The notes under the pieces were generated by a model. That model had not been told where the DNA came from. It worked only from the letters and a program-made list of their open reading frames with translations, and did no database searches. The translations under genes and the position numbers were made by a program. DNA of 64,000 bases from Nocardia sp. BMG51109. GTDB lineage: Bacteria; Actinomycetota; Actinomycetes; Mycobacteriales; Mycobacteriaceae. The stretch is from assembly GCF_000526215.1 (NCBI RefSeq), contig NZ_JAFQ01000004.1, forward strand, positions 6,944,001 to 7,008,000, given 5' to 3'. Positions 16,299-26,200 of the stretch are shown in pieces. Within the stretch, counting starts at the first letter, position 1. Each line of letters opens with the position of its first letter.

Positions 16299-17750
16299 TC
16301 ATTCCGAAAGCAGACCCAATTGCTGTTGCCTGGCACGTTCCTCGGGAGACAGCGTCTGCACGGTACTTATTCTGCGCGCGATTTCGGGGTGCCGGCGGCG
16401 CAGATAGAGATATCGGACCGCACCCACCGCCAATAGCCCGAGGAATATGTACGGCAGAATGTTGTACGGAAACTCCGGAACTGGAATCAGGTTGTGATAG
16501 ATGACGTATCCCACCGCGGCGACCGATACCACGGCGGTCACGAGTATCGGCGCACCGAGCGCGCGGATCCGATACAGCCACACCGGAGTGCCGACGGCCA
16601 CCAGCAGATACGCGACGATGAAACCCCAATTCGACAGGGTCGCCACATAGGTTTCGAACTGCACCCGTCCTACCGAGGCGACGGTGGCCGCCACGCCGGT
16701 CACCAGCCCGATCGCACCGATCACCAGGATCGCGGCGCTCGGGGTGCGCCGGGTCGGATGCACCCGGCCCAGCACGGCGGGCAGGGCCCCTTCCCGGGCC
16801 AGGGTGTAGAGCCCGCGCGCACCGGCGTTGATCACCGCCGAACTCCATACCAGCGCGGCGAGGCCGACCGAGAGACCGATCACCCACTCCGTCCAGGCGA
16901 CCCCGGAGTGCGCTGCCACCTGCGCCAGGGGCGCGCGGTCGGGGTCCAGCCCGCCGAACGCGGTGACCTGCGGATAGATCGACACCAGATACAGCACCGC
17001 GAGCATCAGCACCAGGCGCAGCACGCCCCGGGCGACGCTGCGGTGGGCGTCGCGGGCCTCCTGGCCGAGCGCCGCGGAACTTTCGAATCCGGCGTAGGAG
17101 CCCACCGCGGTGACCGCCGCGATGTAGGTACTGCTGTGGGTCAGGTGCACCGGACTCAGCTGGTCGGTGTCGAGGTGGGCGCCCTGGGTGACGTACGCGG
17201 CGACGATGATGATCCCGATCCCGGCCAGCGACAGCACCTCGAAGGTGAGCCCGACCCGCGCCGAGACCGATACGCCGCGCAGCGGCACGAGCGTAGCGAT
17301 CGCGACGACGAGCACCAGAATCAGCAGCTTCCACCCCGTGTGCTGCACGTCGAGGCCGAGCTTGCCGAGGAACAGGCTGAAATACAGCACCGCGCCGACC
17401 ACGCCCGCGCAGAAGAAGCCGACATAGCCGATGATCAGCCCCCATCCCGCGGTGAACCCGACGCCGGGGCCCAGGCCGTTGCCCGCGTACGTGCCGAGCG
17501 ATCCCGACGACACGGTGCGCCGCGCCTGCGCGCTGATCAGAACGGCGATCAGCAGCGCGACCACCGCACCGATCACCGCGGCCCAGACCGCCCCCTTCCC
17601 GGTGACCAGGAACAGGGACGCGGGCACACCGGCCAGCGCGATGCTGGGCGCCGCGGCGGCCAGTCCCTGCGCGAAGACGTCCAGTGGACCCGCCGTGCCC
17701 GCCGCCAGTTCCTGACCCTCGCCGATCGCCTCGTCAGCCGTGGTCGCCAT
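16299..17750 (-). CDS. APC-superfamily amino acid/polyamine permease
   Basis: This is a 483-aa integral membrane protein with start ATG 17750 and an AAAGGTGA ribosome binding site. About 12 hydrophobic helices are visible. The first helix after the N-terminal tail contains G-P-L-D-V-F-A-Q-G-L-A-A-A-A-P-S-I-A, and the conserved S-Y-A-G-F-E-S helix around residue 205 is typical of APC transporters. It presumably moves an amino acid, amine or organic acid across the cytoplasmic membrane by proton symport. It sits inside the lipid/polyketide cluster, 143 bp after the acyl-CoA synthetase gene. It might export or import a building block or product, and the substrate is unknown. Confidence 0.8.
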   Translation of the reverse strand: MATTADEAIGEGQELAAGTAGPLDVFAQGLAAAAPSIALAGVPASLFLVTGKGAVWAAVIGAVVALLIAVLISAQARRTVSSGSLGTYAGNGLGPGVGFTAGWGLIIGYVGFFCAGVVGAVLYFSLFLGKLGLDVQHTGWKLLILVLVVAIATLVPLRGVSVSARVGLTFEVLSLAGIGIIIVAAYVTQGAHLDTDQLSPVHLTHSSTYIAAVTAVGSYAGFESSAALGQEARDAHRSVARGVLRLVLMLAVLYLVSIYPQVTAFGGLDPDRAPLAQVAAHSGVAWTEWVIGLSVGLAALVWSSAVINAGARGLYTLAREGALPAVLGRVHPTRRTPSAAILVIGAIGLVTGVAATVASVGRVQFETYVATLSNWGFIVAYLLVAVGTPVWLYRIRALGAPILVTAVVSVAAVGYVIYHNLIPVPEFPYNILPYIFLGLLAVGAVRYLYLRRRHPEIARRISTVQTLSPEERARQQQLGLLSE

Positions 17751-17893
17751 CGCGATCACCTTTCTTTCCCGCACCGGAACCCGATTCGGCGTCATCGCCG
17801 GGGCCGCGATTCCTATTCAAGGGAAAAGTGCTGTGCCGGCATATCTTTGGGATCACCGGTAACAGAACCCGCGCGGACCGGCCGGTGGGGCCG

Positions 17894-19543
17894 CTACGCA
17901 CGGTCCGGCACCGCACCGAGTTCCTGCAACGCACGCCGCACCACCTTCCCCGTCGCATTGCGCGGCAGCACGTCGACGAACAGCACGTCGCGCGGCACCT
18001 TGTGGCGGGCGAGGCGGGCTTTCACATACTCCCGCACCGCATCCGGGTTCAGTCCGGCGCCCGGGGCCACGACCAGGACCGCGCGCAACCGCTTTCCGAA
18101 TTCCGGGTCGTCCACACCGACCACCGCGACATCGGCGACCCCGGGATGTCCCGCGAGCAGGTGCTCGACCTCGAGCGGATAGACGTTCTCGCCGCCGGAC
18201 ACGATCATGTCGTCCTCGCGGCCGTCGACGAACAGCAGGCCCTCCTCGTCGAAGTGACCGACGTCGCCGGTGCTGATGTGGCCGTTGATGATCTGTTTGT
18301 GCCCGCCGTCGGTGTATCCCTCGAAGGGTGATCCGGTGCGGACGAAGATGCGCCCCTTGCTGTTCGGCGTGCGGATGCGGGCGCCGTCGTCGTCACGCAG
18401 TTCGACGTGCACGGTCACGGGGGCGCGGCCCGCGGTACCCGGGGCACGGCGCAGCTCCGCCGGCTGCGCGACGGTGGCGACGGCGACCTCGGTCGACCCG
18501 TACAGGTTGTAGAGGATGTCGCCGAAGGTGTCCTGTGCCCGTGCGGCCAGTTGCGGGCCGAGCGCCGAACCGGCCACCACGATCGCGCGCAGGGCCGAGA
18601 GGTCGTGGCGCCGAAGGAATTCCGGGCCGAGGGCGAGGATCCGCTCGAGCATCGTCGGCACCGCCACCAGCAGTTCGGCCCGGTGCTCGGCCAGCGCGCG
18701 CACCGTCGCCTCGGCGTCGAACCGCCGGGCCAGCACCACCCGGTTGCCCAGCGCGATCCCCACCGTCCACATGCCGAACGGGTAGGCGTGGAACAGCGGC
18801 GCCGCGATGTGGATGGTTCCATTGCGCGGGAACGGAATCCGGTCCACCAGCATCGCGCTCAGCAGCGGCGTCACCGTGGCCCGCGGCGCGCCCTTGGGGG
18901 TGCCGGTGGTGCCGCTGGTCAGGATGACGAATCCACCGGGCCGGCGCGGTGCGGGCAGTGGCGCCGCATCCGCACCGGCGATGAGATCGTCGATGGTCGG
19001 TGCAGCGGACTCCCGGTCCGGGTCGGTCCAGGTGAGAACGCGGGGCAGATCCGGCGCGAGGGCGGTCAGGGCGCCGGTGAACTCGCTGTCGTGCAGCACC
19101 GCCCGCGCTCCCTCCCGCTCGATCACCTGTACCAGCTGGTGCGCGCCGAATCCGGTGTTCAGCATGGTCAGCCGCAGGCCCGCGCGACCGGCCGCGCTGA
19201 TGGTCAGCAGCAACCCGCGGTGATCGCGGGCCAGCACCGCGATCACCGCGCCGGCCCGGAACCCGCGAGCCAGCAATGCCTGGGCCAGCGCGTCGGACTG
19301 CTCGTCGAGCGCGCGGTAGGTGAGCGCTCCCCGTTCGTCGACGACGGCGGTCGCCTCGGGCAGCTCCCGCGCGATCTTCCTGATCAGCGCCGCCTGCGCG
19401 CCGTAACGCTTGGTCTCGCCGGCCAGTCGCAGCACGGCGCCGGGCCGGGCCGGGTCGAGGACGCCGCTGCGGCCCAGCCGCACATAGGCTTTCAGCTCGC
19501 CGGCAAGGATTCCCGCCCGGTCACGGAGGCTGTCGATCGTCAT
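17894..19543 (-). CDS. Acyl-CoA synthetase / AMP-dependent ligase (FadD12-like)
   Basis: This is a 549-aa ANL-superfamily enzyme with start ATG 19543 and an AGGAA ribosome binding site. Motifs include I-L-T-S-G-T-T-G-T-P-K-G-A-P-R (P-loop, about 206-220), L-Y-N-L-Y-G-S-T-E (about 325), S-T-G-D-V-G-H-F-D, D-D-M-I-V-S-G-G-E-N-V-Y-P-L-E-V-E, and the C-terminal N-A-T-G-K-V catalytic Lys. The layout is that of fatty-acyl-CoA synthetases (ATP + acid + CoA), not of FAALs. Its N-terminal extension before the AMP-binding core resembles mycobacterial FadD12. It is 16 bp downstream of the LuxR gene. Likely roles are CoA activation of a precursor or of the released product. Confidence 0.85.
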   Translation of the reverse strand: MTIDSLRDRAGILAGELKAYVRLGRSGVLDPARPGAVLRLAGETKRYGAQAALIRKIARELPEATAVVDERGALTYRALDEQSDALAQALLARGFRAGAVIAVLARDHRGLLLTISAAGRAGLRLTMLNTGFGAHQLVQVIEREGARAVLHDSEFTGALTALAPDLPRVLTWTDPDRESAAPTIDDLIAGADAAPLPAPRRPGGFVILTSGTTGTPKGAPRATVTPLLSAMLVDRIPFPRNGTIHIAAPLFHAYPFGMWTVGIALGNRVVLARRFDAEATVRALAEHRAELLVAVPTMLERILALGPEFLRRHDLSALRAIVVAGSALGPQLAARAQDTFGDILYNLYGSTEVAVATVAQPAELRRAPGTAGRAPVTVHVELRDDDGARIRTPNSKGRIFVRTGSPFEGYTDGGHKQIINGHISTGDVGHFDEEGLLFVDGREDDMIVSGGENVYPLEVEHLLAGHPGVADVAVVGVDDPEFGKRLRAVLVVAPGAGLNPDAVREYVKARLARHKVPRDVLFVDVLPRNATGKVVRRALQELGAVPDRA

Positions 19544-19559
19544 ATCGTGTTCCTGTCGC

Positions 19560-20252
19560 TCACTGCCACAGCTCCGCCCGCACCGCGGCGACGGCCGCTT
19601 CGATGCGGCTCGCCACCTCGAGTTTGGCCAGAATGCGGCTGACATGTTCCTTCACGGTGTCCGGGCTGATGTACAGCCGGGACCCCACCTCACGGTTGGA
19701 CAGACCATCGACGATGAGCACCAGAATCTCGCGCTCTCGCTCGGTCAGGGTCGAAAGCCGCTGTCGCACTTCGGGATGACCGCCGGATCCGGGGTGACGC
19801 CCGGGCGCCCTCGTCGTGACGACGACCCCGGAGGCGAGCACCGCGAGCGCCCGGACGACCGCGTCGGCCCCGGAGTCCGCCGCCAGTACCGCGTCGACGT
19901 ACGCGGCATCCACCGGAACCGTGCCCTGCTGCACCAGCAGGACGACCAACGGCGGCCGGTCGCGAGACCGTAACCGCTCCACCGTCTCCGGCAGTCCGGG
20001 CAACGGCGCCACCGACGCATCCAGCAGGATCACGTCGGGGCGCCACCGCACCGACCGGTCGACCACCTCCCGCCAGCGGCAGCTCCCCGCGAGTACGACG
20101 TCCGCCGCGGCGGTCACGAGATGTTCGAAATCTCGCCGGAGGAAGGGCGAATCGGAGGCGATGACCACCGTGCACGGCTGCGACAGCTCGGAGAGCACCG
20201 CCTCCGCGCCGGACTCCGGCCGCCCGTTCGCTGTCGACTTCACGATCCGCAC
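19560..20252 (-). CDS. LuxR/NarL-type regulator with a degenerate receiver domain
   Basis: This is a 230-aa protein. Residues 27-140 resemble a CheY-type receiver, with the phospho-acceptor-like Asp78 in V-I-L-L-D-A-S. The usual acidic pair near the N-terminus is reduced to one Asp (D34 in A-S-D-S-P), and the beta-5 Lys is not evident. The C-terminal LuxR helix-turn-helix is canonical: L-T-E-R-E-R-E-I-L-V-L-I, then G-L-S-N-R-E-V-G-S-R-L-Y-I-S-P-D-T-V-K-E-H-V. No histidine kinase is nearby. It follows the PKS stop by 3 bp and is the obvious candidate for the cluster-situated regulator, possibly phosphorylation-independent and ligand-sensing. Confidence 0.8.
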   Translation of the reverse strand: MRIVKSTANGRPESGAEAVLSELSQPCTVVIASDSPFLRRDFEHLVTAAADVVLAGSCRWREVVDRSVRWRPDVILLDASVAPLPGLPETVERLRSRDRPPLVVLLVQQGTVPVDAAYVDAVLAADSGADAVVRALAVLASGVVVTTRAPGRHPGSGGHPEVRQRLSTLTEREREILVLIVDGLSNREVGSRLYISPDTVKEHVSRILAKLEVASRIEAAVAAVRAELWQ

Positions 20253-20255
20253 CCA

Positions 20256-23200
20256 TCACCCTCGTTCTCCAAGCTTGGTGCGCAGAAACCGCGCCAGGTC
20301 GCCGGGTGTGGGGTGTTCGAGGGTCACCGTGATCGGCAGTTTCAGGCCGGTCGCGACCTGCAGCCGGTTGCGGAACTCCACCGAGCCCAGCGAGTCCACT
20401 CCGATTTCGGTGAACGTCCGCCCGTCCCGGTTCGCCCGCGGATCCGTGTGGTCGACGATCTCCGCGAGATGCTGCCTGATCACCGTGAGGATGATCTGTT
20501 CCTGCTCCTCCGGCGCGGCCCCCGACAGCTCGGCGCCGAGTCCGGAACCCGCGGTCGAGGCCGGGGGCCGGGCAGGCGCCGGGCCCGGCCCGGCGGCGCC
20601 GAGACGTGCCGGCACGAGCAGGGACCGGCCGGTGCGCAGGGCCGCATCGAACAGGGCGAGGCCCTCGGCCGGGGTCAGGGCCGTGCCGGCCAGCCTGGCG
20701 AGCCGGGCACGGTCGGTCGTGGTCAGGCCGGAGGTCAGCCCGCCCGGCTCCTGCCACAGGGACCAGGCCAGTGCGGTGGCGGGCAGGCCCCGGTGCCGCC
20801 GGTACCGGGCCAGCGCGTCCAAGAACGTGTTGGCCGCGGCGTAGGCGGCCTGCCCGGGGGAGCCGAGAACTCCTGCCACCGAGGAGAACAGGACGAACGC
20901 GGCCAAGTCACGGTCGGCGGTGAGTTCGTGCAGCAGCCACGCCGGGTCGACCTTCGCATCGAACGTCTCCGCCACGTGACGCGGGGCCACGGCGGTGAAC
21001 AGCGCATCGGTCCGGGCTCCGGCCGCGTGCACGATCGCGGTCAGCGGATTGGCCGCCGGGATCTCCGCCAGCAGGCCGGTGACCGCGGCGCGGTCGGAGA
21101 GGTCGGCGGCCACGACCCGCACCCGCGCACCCGCCCCGGCCAGCTCCGTGACCAGCTCGGACACTCCGGGCGCGGCACCACCGGAGCGGCCGGCCAGCAC
21201 GAGATGCCGCACGCCGTACTCGGTCACCAGGTGGCGGGCGAGGAGTTTGCCGAGAGCACCGGTGCCGCCGGTGATCAGCACCGTGCCCTCCGGGTCCGCC
21301 GTGGCGGGCCACCACGAGCCGATCGGCTCGCCGGATCGCAGGCGCACGAGCCGCGGCACCAGCCACGTACCAGAGCGCAGGGCGAGCTGGGGCTCTCCGG
21401 CCGTGAGGGCGGCCGCGACCGCTGCCGGCGTCGCGTCCCAGTCGTCCAGATCCACCAGGACCAGGCGCTCGGGGTGCTCGGCCTGCGCCGCCCGCAACAG
21501 CCCCCACACCGGTGCGTGGGCCGGATCGAGCACATCCTCGTCCTCGCCGGTGCTGACGGCCCGGCGGGTGAGTACCACCAGGATGTCGTCCGGGTCCGCG
21601 CGTCGCAGCCACTTCTGGACCGAGGCCAGCGCCTCGGCGGTGGCCGAGCGCGCACCGCCGGGCAGCGGGCGATCGGTGCCGCGCAGGGTCAGCACCGGCT
21701 GCCCGGCACCGTCGCGCTCGACCCCGATATCGGTCCACGCGAACGGATCCGGGGTGGCGGGCTGTGCTATCGGTACCCAATCCTGGGCGTGCAACGCGTC
21801 CGGCGCGGGTTGGGCGGCCGCGCTGAGCTGATCGGCGCGCACCGCCGCGAGCGTCAGCTCCTCGATCTCGGCGACCGGGGCGCCGGTGCCGTCGGCCAGA
21901 TCGACACGCACGCGGCCGCCCTTACCGTGGCGCACGCGCACCCGCAGTGCCCGGCCCGCGATCGAATACAGCGTGACCCCCGACCAGGTGAACGGCAGCC
22001 GCACGGTCCCCGGCTCGGCTGCAGTATCCGGCTCGGCCTCGGTATCCGGCTCCGCCGCGGTATGCGTCAGGGCGAGCACGTGCAGCGCGGTGTCCAGCAG
22101 CGCCGGGTCGATGACGGAGCCCCGGTCCGGCGGCGCGGCTCCGGACAGCGCGACCTCCGCGAACAGGTCGTCGCCGCTCCGCCAGGCCGCACGCAGGCCC
22201 CGGAACGAGGCCCCGTAGTCGTACCCGAGTCCCTCGAGGCGCTCGTAGAACCCCTCGACAGGGACCGGGAGCGCACCGTCGGGTGGCCAGTCGGCGAGTT
22301 CGACAGGCCCCGCCCCGGCCGTGCCACCCGACGGCGACAGAACGCCCTCGCCGTGCAGCGTCCAGGAACGCTCGGTGCCGTCGTCGACGCGCGAGTGGAC
22401 GGCGACCGCACGCTCACCGTCCTCCCCCGGGCCCTCGACGATCACCTGCACGGCCACGGGGGCGTCGGCGGGCACCACCAGCGGCTCCCGCAGCACGAGA
22501 TCCCGCACCACCGGGCTGCCCACCTCGTCACCGGCCCGGACGGCCCACTCCACCAGGGCCGCGCCGGGCACGATCGCCCGGCCCAGCACGACATGGTCGG
22601 CCAGCCACGGATGTTCATGGCGAGACAACCTGCCCGCGAGCGCGACCGCGCCGGACTCCGGACGCGGCACCACCACGCCGAGGATCGGATGGCCCGTCGC
22701 CGCCAGGCCGAAATCCACGGCCGACGCCCGGCGCGGCTCGATCCAGTACCGCGCGGTGTCCCAGGCATAGGTCGGCAGCTCGACCGGGGCGGCGGGCACC
22801 AATACCCGATTCCAGTCCAATTCCATTCCGCCCGTGTGTAATTCGGCCGCCGCCAGATCGAGCGATGTGGCTCCGGGCCGGTCCCGCCGCAGGGATCCGA
22901 CCGCGACCACCTCCTGCCGCGCGTCCTCGGCCACCGCCCGCACCGCGGTCGTCAGCGAAGGATGCGGGCTCGGCTCGACGAAGTACCGGTACCCGTCCTC
23001 GAGCATCCGGTGCACGGTCGCGGCGAAGCGCACCGGTTCGCGCAGATTGCGATACCAGTACCCGGATTCCACCGGATCGGCGCCGAACCGTTCCCCGGTG
23101 ACCGTGGAGTACCAGTCGATATCCCCGGGGCGCGCGATGATTCCCTCGAGGTCGGCCGCCAGCGCCGCACGCAGCGGCTCGACGTGCGCGGTGTGCGAGG

Positions 23201-26200
23201 CGTAGTCCACGGCGAGCAGCCGGGTGAACACGTCCGCGCGTGCCAGGTCGTCGAGCAGCGCGGTGACGGCGGAGCGGTCACCGGCCACCACGGTGGCCAG
23301 TCTGCTGTTGACCGCGGCCACCGCCACACCTGGCCGGGACCGGGCCAGCACCTCGTGCTCCGGCAACCCGACCACGGCCATCGCCCCGGTCCCCGCGATC
23401 TTGGGCAGCGCCCGGCTGCGCAGTACCACGATCGCCGCCGCGTCGGCCAGGCTCAACGCGCCCGCAACGTAGGCGGCGGCCACCTCCCCCTGGCTGTGCC
23501 CGATCACGGCGTCGGGTTCGACACCGCGCGACCGCCACTGCGCCGCGAGCGCGGCCATCACCGCGAACAGCACGGGCTGCACGACGTCGTCGCCGCGCAG
23601 CGCGGGGGCATCCTCGCTACGGCGGAGCACGGCGGTCACCGACCATCCGGTGTACCGGCGGATCGCGGCATCGGCGCGGGCGAGTTCGGCGGCGAAGGCC
23701 GGAGAGTCGTCGAGCAGGTCGACGGCCATGCCCGCCCACTGCGCACCCTGGCCCGGGAATACGAAGGCGACCTTGCCGGATCGGATCGGGGCACCGTCAC
23801 CCACCACGACCTGCGGTGCCGGTGTGCCGTCCGCGATAGCCTCCAGTCCCTCTGCCAGCTCGTCCCGGTCCCCCACGACCACCGCGCGGTGCGGGAGGCG
23901 GGCCCGATCCCGGACCAGCGAACGGGCCACTCCGGCAAGCGGCAGCGCCGGATCTCCGGACAGCCGGTCGAGAAGCCGGCGGGCCTGCCCCCGCAGGGCT
24001 CGTTCGCTCCGTGCGGACAGCACGAACAAACCGGCGGAGCGTGTCGCGCCGGTGACCGCGACATCCGGTCCCGGGTTCGCGGGCCGCGGCGGCTCCTCCA
24101 GGATCACGTGGGCGTTGGTGCCGCTGATCCCGAACGCGCTGACGCCCGCGCGCCGCGGACGGTCACCGGCGGGCCAGTCGGCGGCCTCGGTCCGGATCGC
24201 CAATCCGCTTGCGTTCCAGTCGATCCGGGGCGTCGGGTGTCCGGCATGCAGCGACGCGGGCAGCCGGCCGTGCCGCAACGCCAGCACGACCTTGATCACC
24301 CCGCCGATACCGGCCGCGGCGCCGGTGTGGCCGATGTTCGACTTCAGCGAGCCGACGCCGAGCGGACGGTCGGCGGGCCTGCCGGGGCCGAACACCCGGG
24401 CCAGGGCCCGCGCCTCGACCGGATCGCCGAGCGGGGTGCCGGTTCCGTGCGCCTCCACGTAGTCGATATCGCCGGGGCGCAGCCGAGCCGCGGACAACGC
24501 CGCGCGCAGCACCTTCTCCTGCGCGACTCCGTTGGGGGCGCTCAATCCCTGACTGCGGCCGTCCTGGTTGATCGCCGAGCCGCGCAGGACGGCGAGGATC
24601 GGATCCCCGTCGCGCAGTGCGGCATCCAGCCGCTTGACCACCACGAGCCCGCAGCCCTCCGACCAGACGATGCCGTCCGCATCGGCGCCGAACGGCCGGC
24701 ACCGGCCGGAGGGCGACAGCCCGCGCAATCTGCTGAACTCGATGTGCGATCGCGGCGTCACCAGCAGGCTCACACCACCCGCCAGCGCGAGATCGCACTC
24801 GCCGGCACGCAGCGCCTGGGCGGCCTGATGCAGCGCCACCAGGGACGACGAGCAGGCGGTGTCGACGGTCACCGCCGGGCCCTGCAGCCCGAGGGCGTAG
24901 GCGATCCGGCCCGACGCGACGCTGCCCGCGTTACCGGTGGCGACGTATCCGTCGAGTTGATCGGGCCGCGCACCGTCCAGGTATCCGCTGTCGTACAGGC
25001 CGACATAGACGCCGGTCGCCGTGCCCGACAGCTGCTCGGGATCGATCCGGGCGCGTTCGAACGCCTCCCACGCGGTCTGCAGCAGCAGGCGCTGCTGCGG
25101 ATCCATCGCCGCCGCCTCGCGCCCGGTGATACCGAAGAACGCGGCGTCGAATTCGTCGATCCGATCGAGATAGCCGCCCTCGGTGGTGTAGGCGGTGCCG
25201 ACGGCGTCCGGATCCGTATCGACCAGCCCCGCCGTGCTCCAGCGTCCGGCCGGGACCGGCCCCACCGCGTCCACGGCGTCGGCCAGCAGCCGCCAGAGTG
25301 CGTCGGGGTCGTCCGCTCCGCCGGGAAACCGGCACGCCAGCGAGACGATCGCGATCGCGTCGGAGTCCGGAACACCCGTATCGGCCTCGACACCCACCGG
25401 GGGTGCCGCGCGTTCGGGAGGCTGTGCCGCCGCCGGCACTTCCGATACCGTCGTCGCGATCGCGGCGACGGTGGGGTGCTCGAATACCAGCGCGGGATCG
25501 ATGTCGGTGCCCAGGTGGTCGGACAGTTCCGCGATCAGTTCCACCAGGGCCCGCGATCCCAGGCCGAACTCTGCCAGCGACCGGTCCCGGTCGATCGTGG
25601 TGGTCTCCAGGCCCGTCACCCGGGCGACCGCGCGCGCCAGCCAGTCCGCGATGTCCTCCGCATGCGTCGGCTCCGCGGGTTCCGATATGTCCGTGGCCGG
25701 TATCGCCGTGGTCCCGGCGACCAGTGCCAGTTCACCGGCCAGATACGCGGATTTGGTCGCCCTGCGTTCGATCTTGCCGCTGCTCGTCTTGAAGATGGTG
25801 CGCGGCCGGACCAGGGCGACCCCGTCGAGGGTCAGCCCGTGCTCCACCGCCACCGCGGCGCGCACCGCGGTGGTGATCTCGGCCAATTCCGCGCGCTCGG
25901 TAGCCTTCACCTCGGCGACGACCACCGGCAGCTCGCCGCGCTCGGGGTCGTCGACGGTGAATGCCGCGATACATCCCGCCCGCACGCTCGGGTGCGCGTT
26001 CTCGGCGGTCAGCTCCAGATCCTGCGGGTAATGATTGCGGCCGTCGACGATGAGCAGGTCCTTGATCCGGCCGGTGACGAAAAGGTGTCCGTCCGAACGG
26101 AATCCGAGGTCCCCGGTGCGCAGGAAACCACTGCGCCCGTCGGTCAGTGCGGCACCGAATACCGCCCTGGTCTTGGCCTCGTTCCCCAGGTAGCCTTGCG

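Noticed and set aside
17751..17893. Promoter in the spacer between the acyl-CoA synthetase and permease genes
   Set aside because: A TTGAAT-like hexamer exists but no convincing -10 at proper distance; not strong enough to list.
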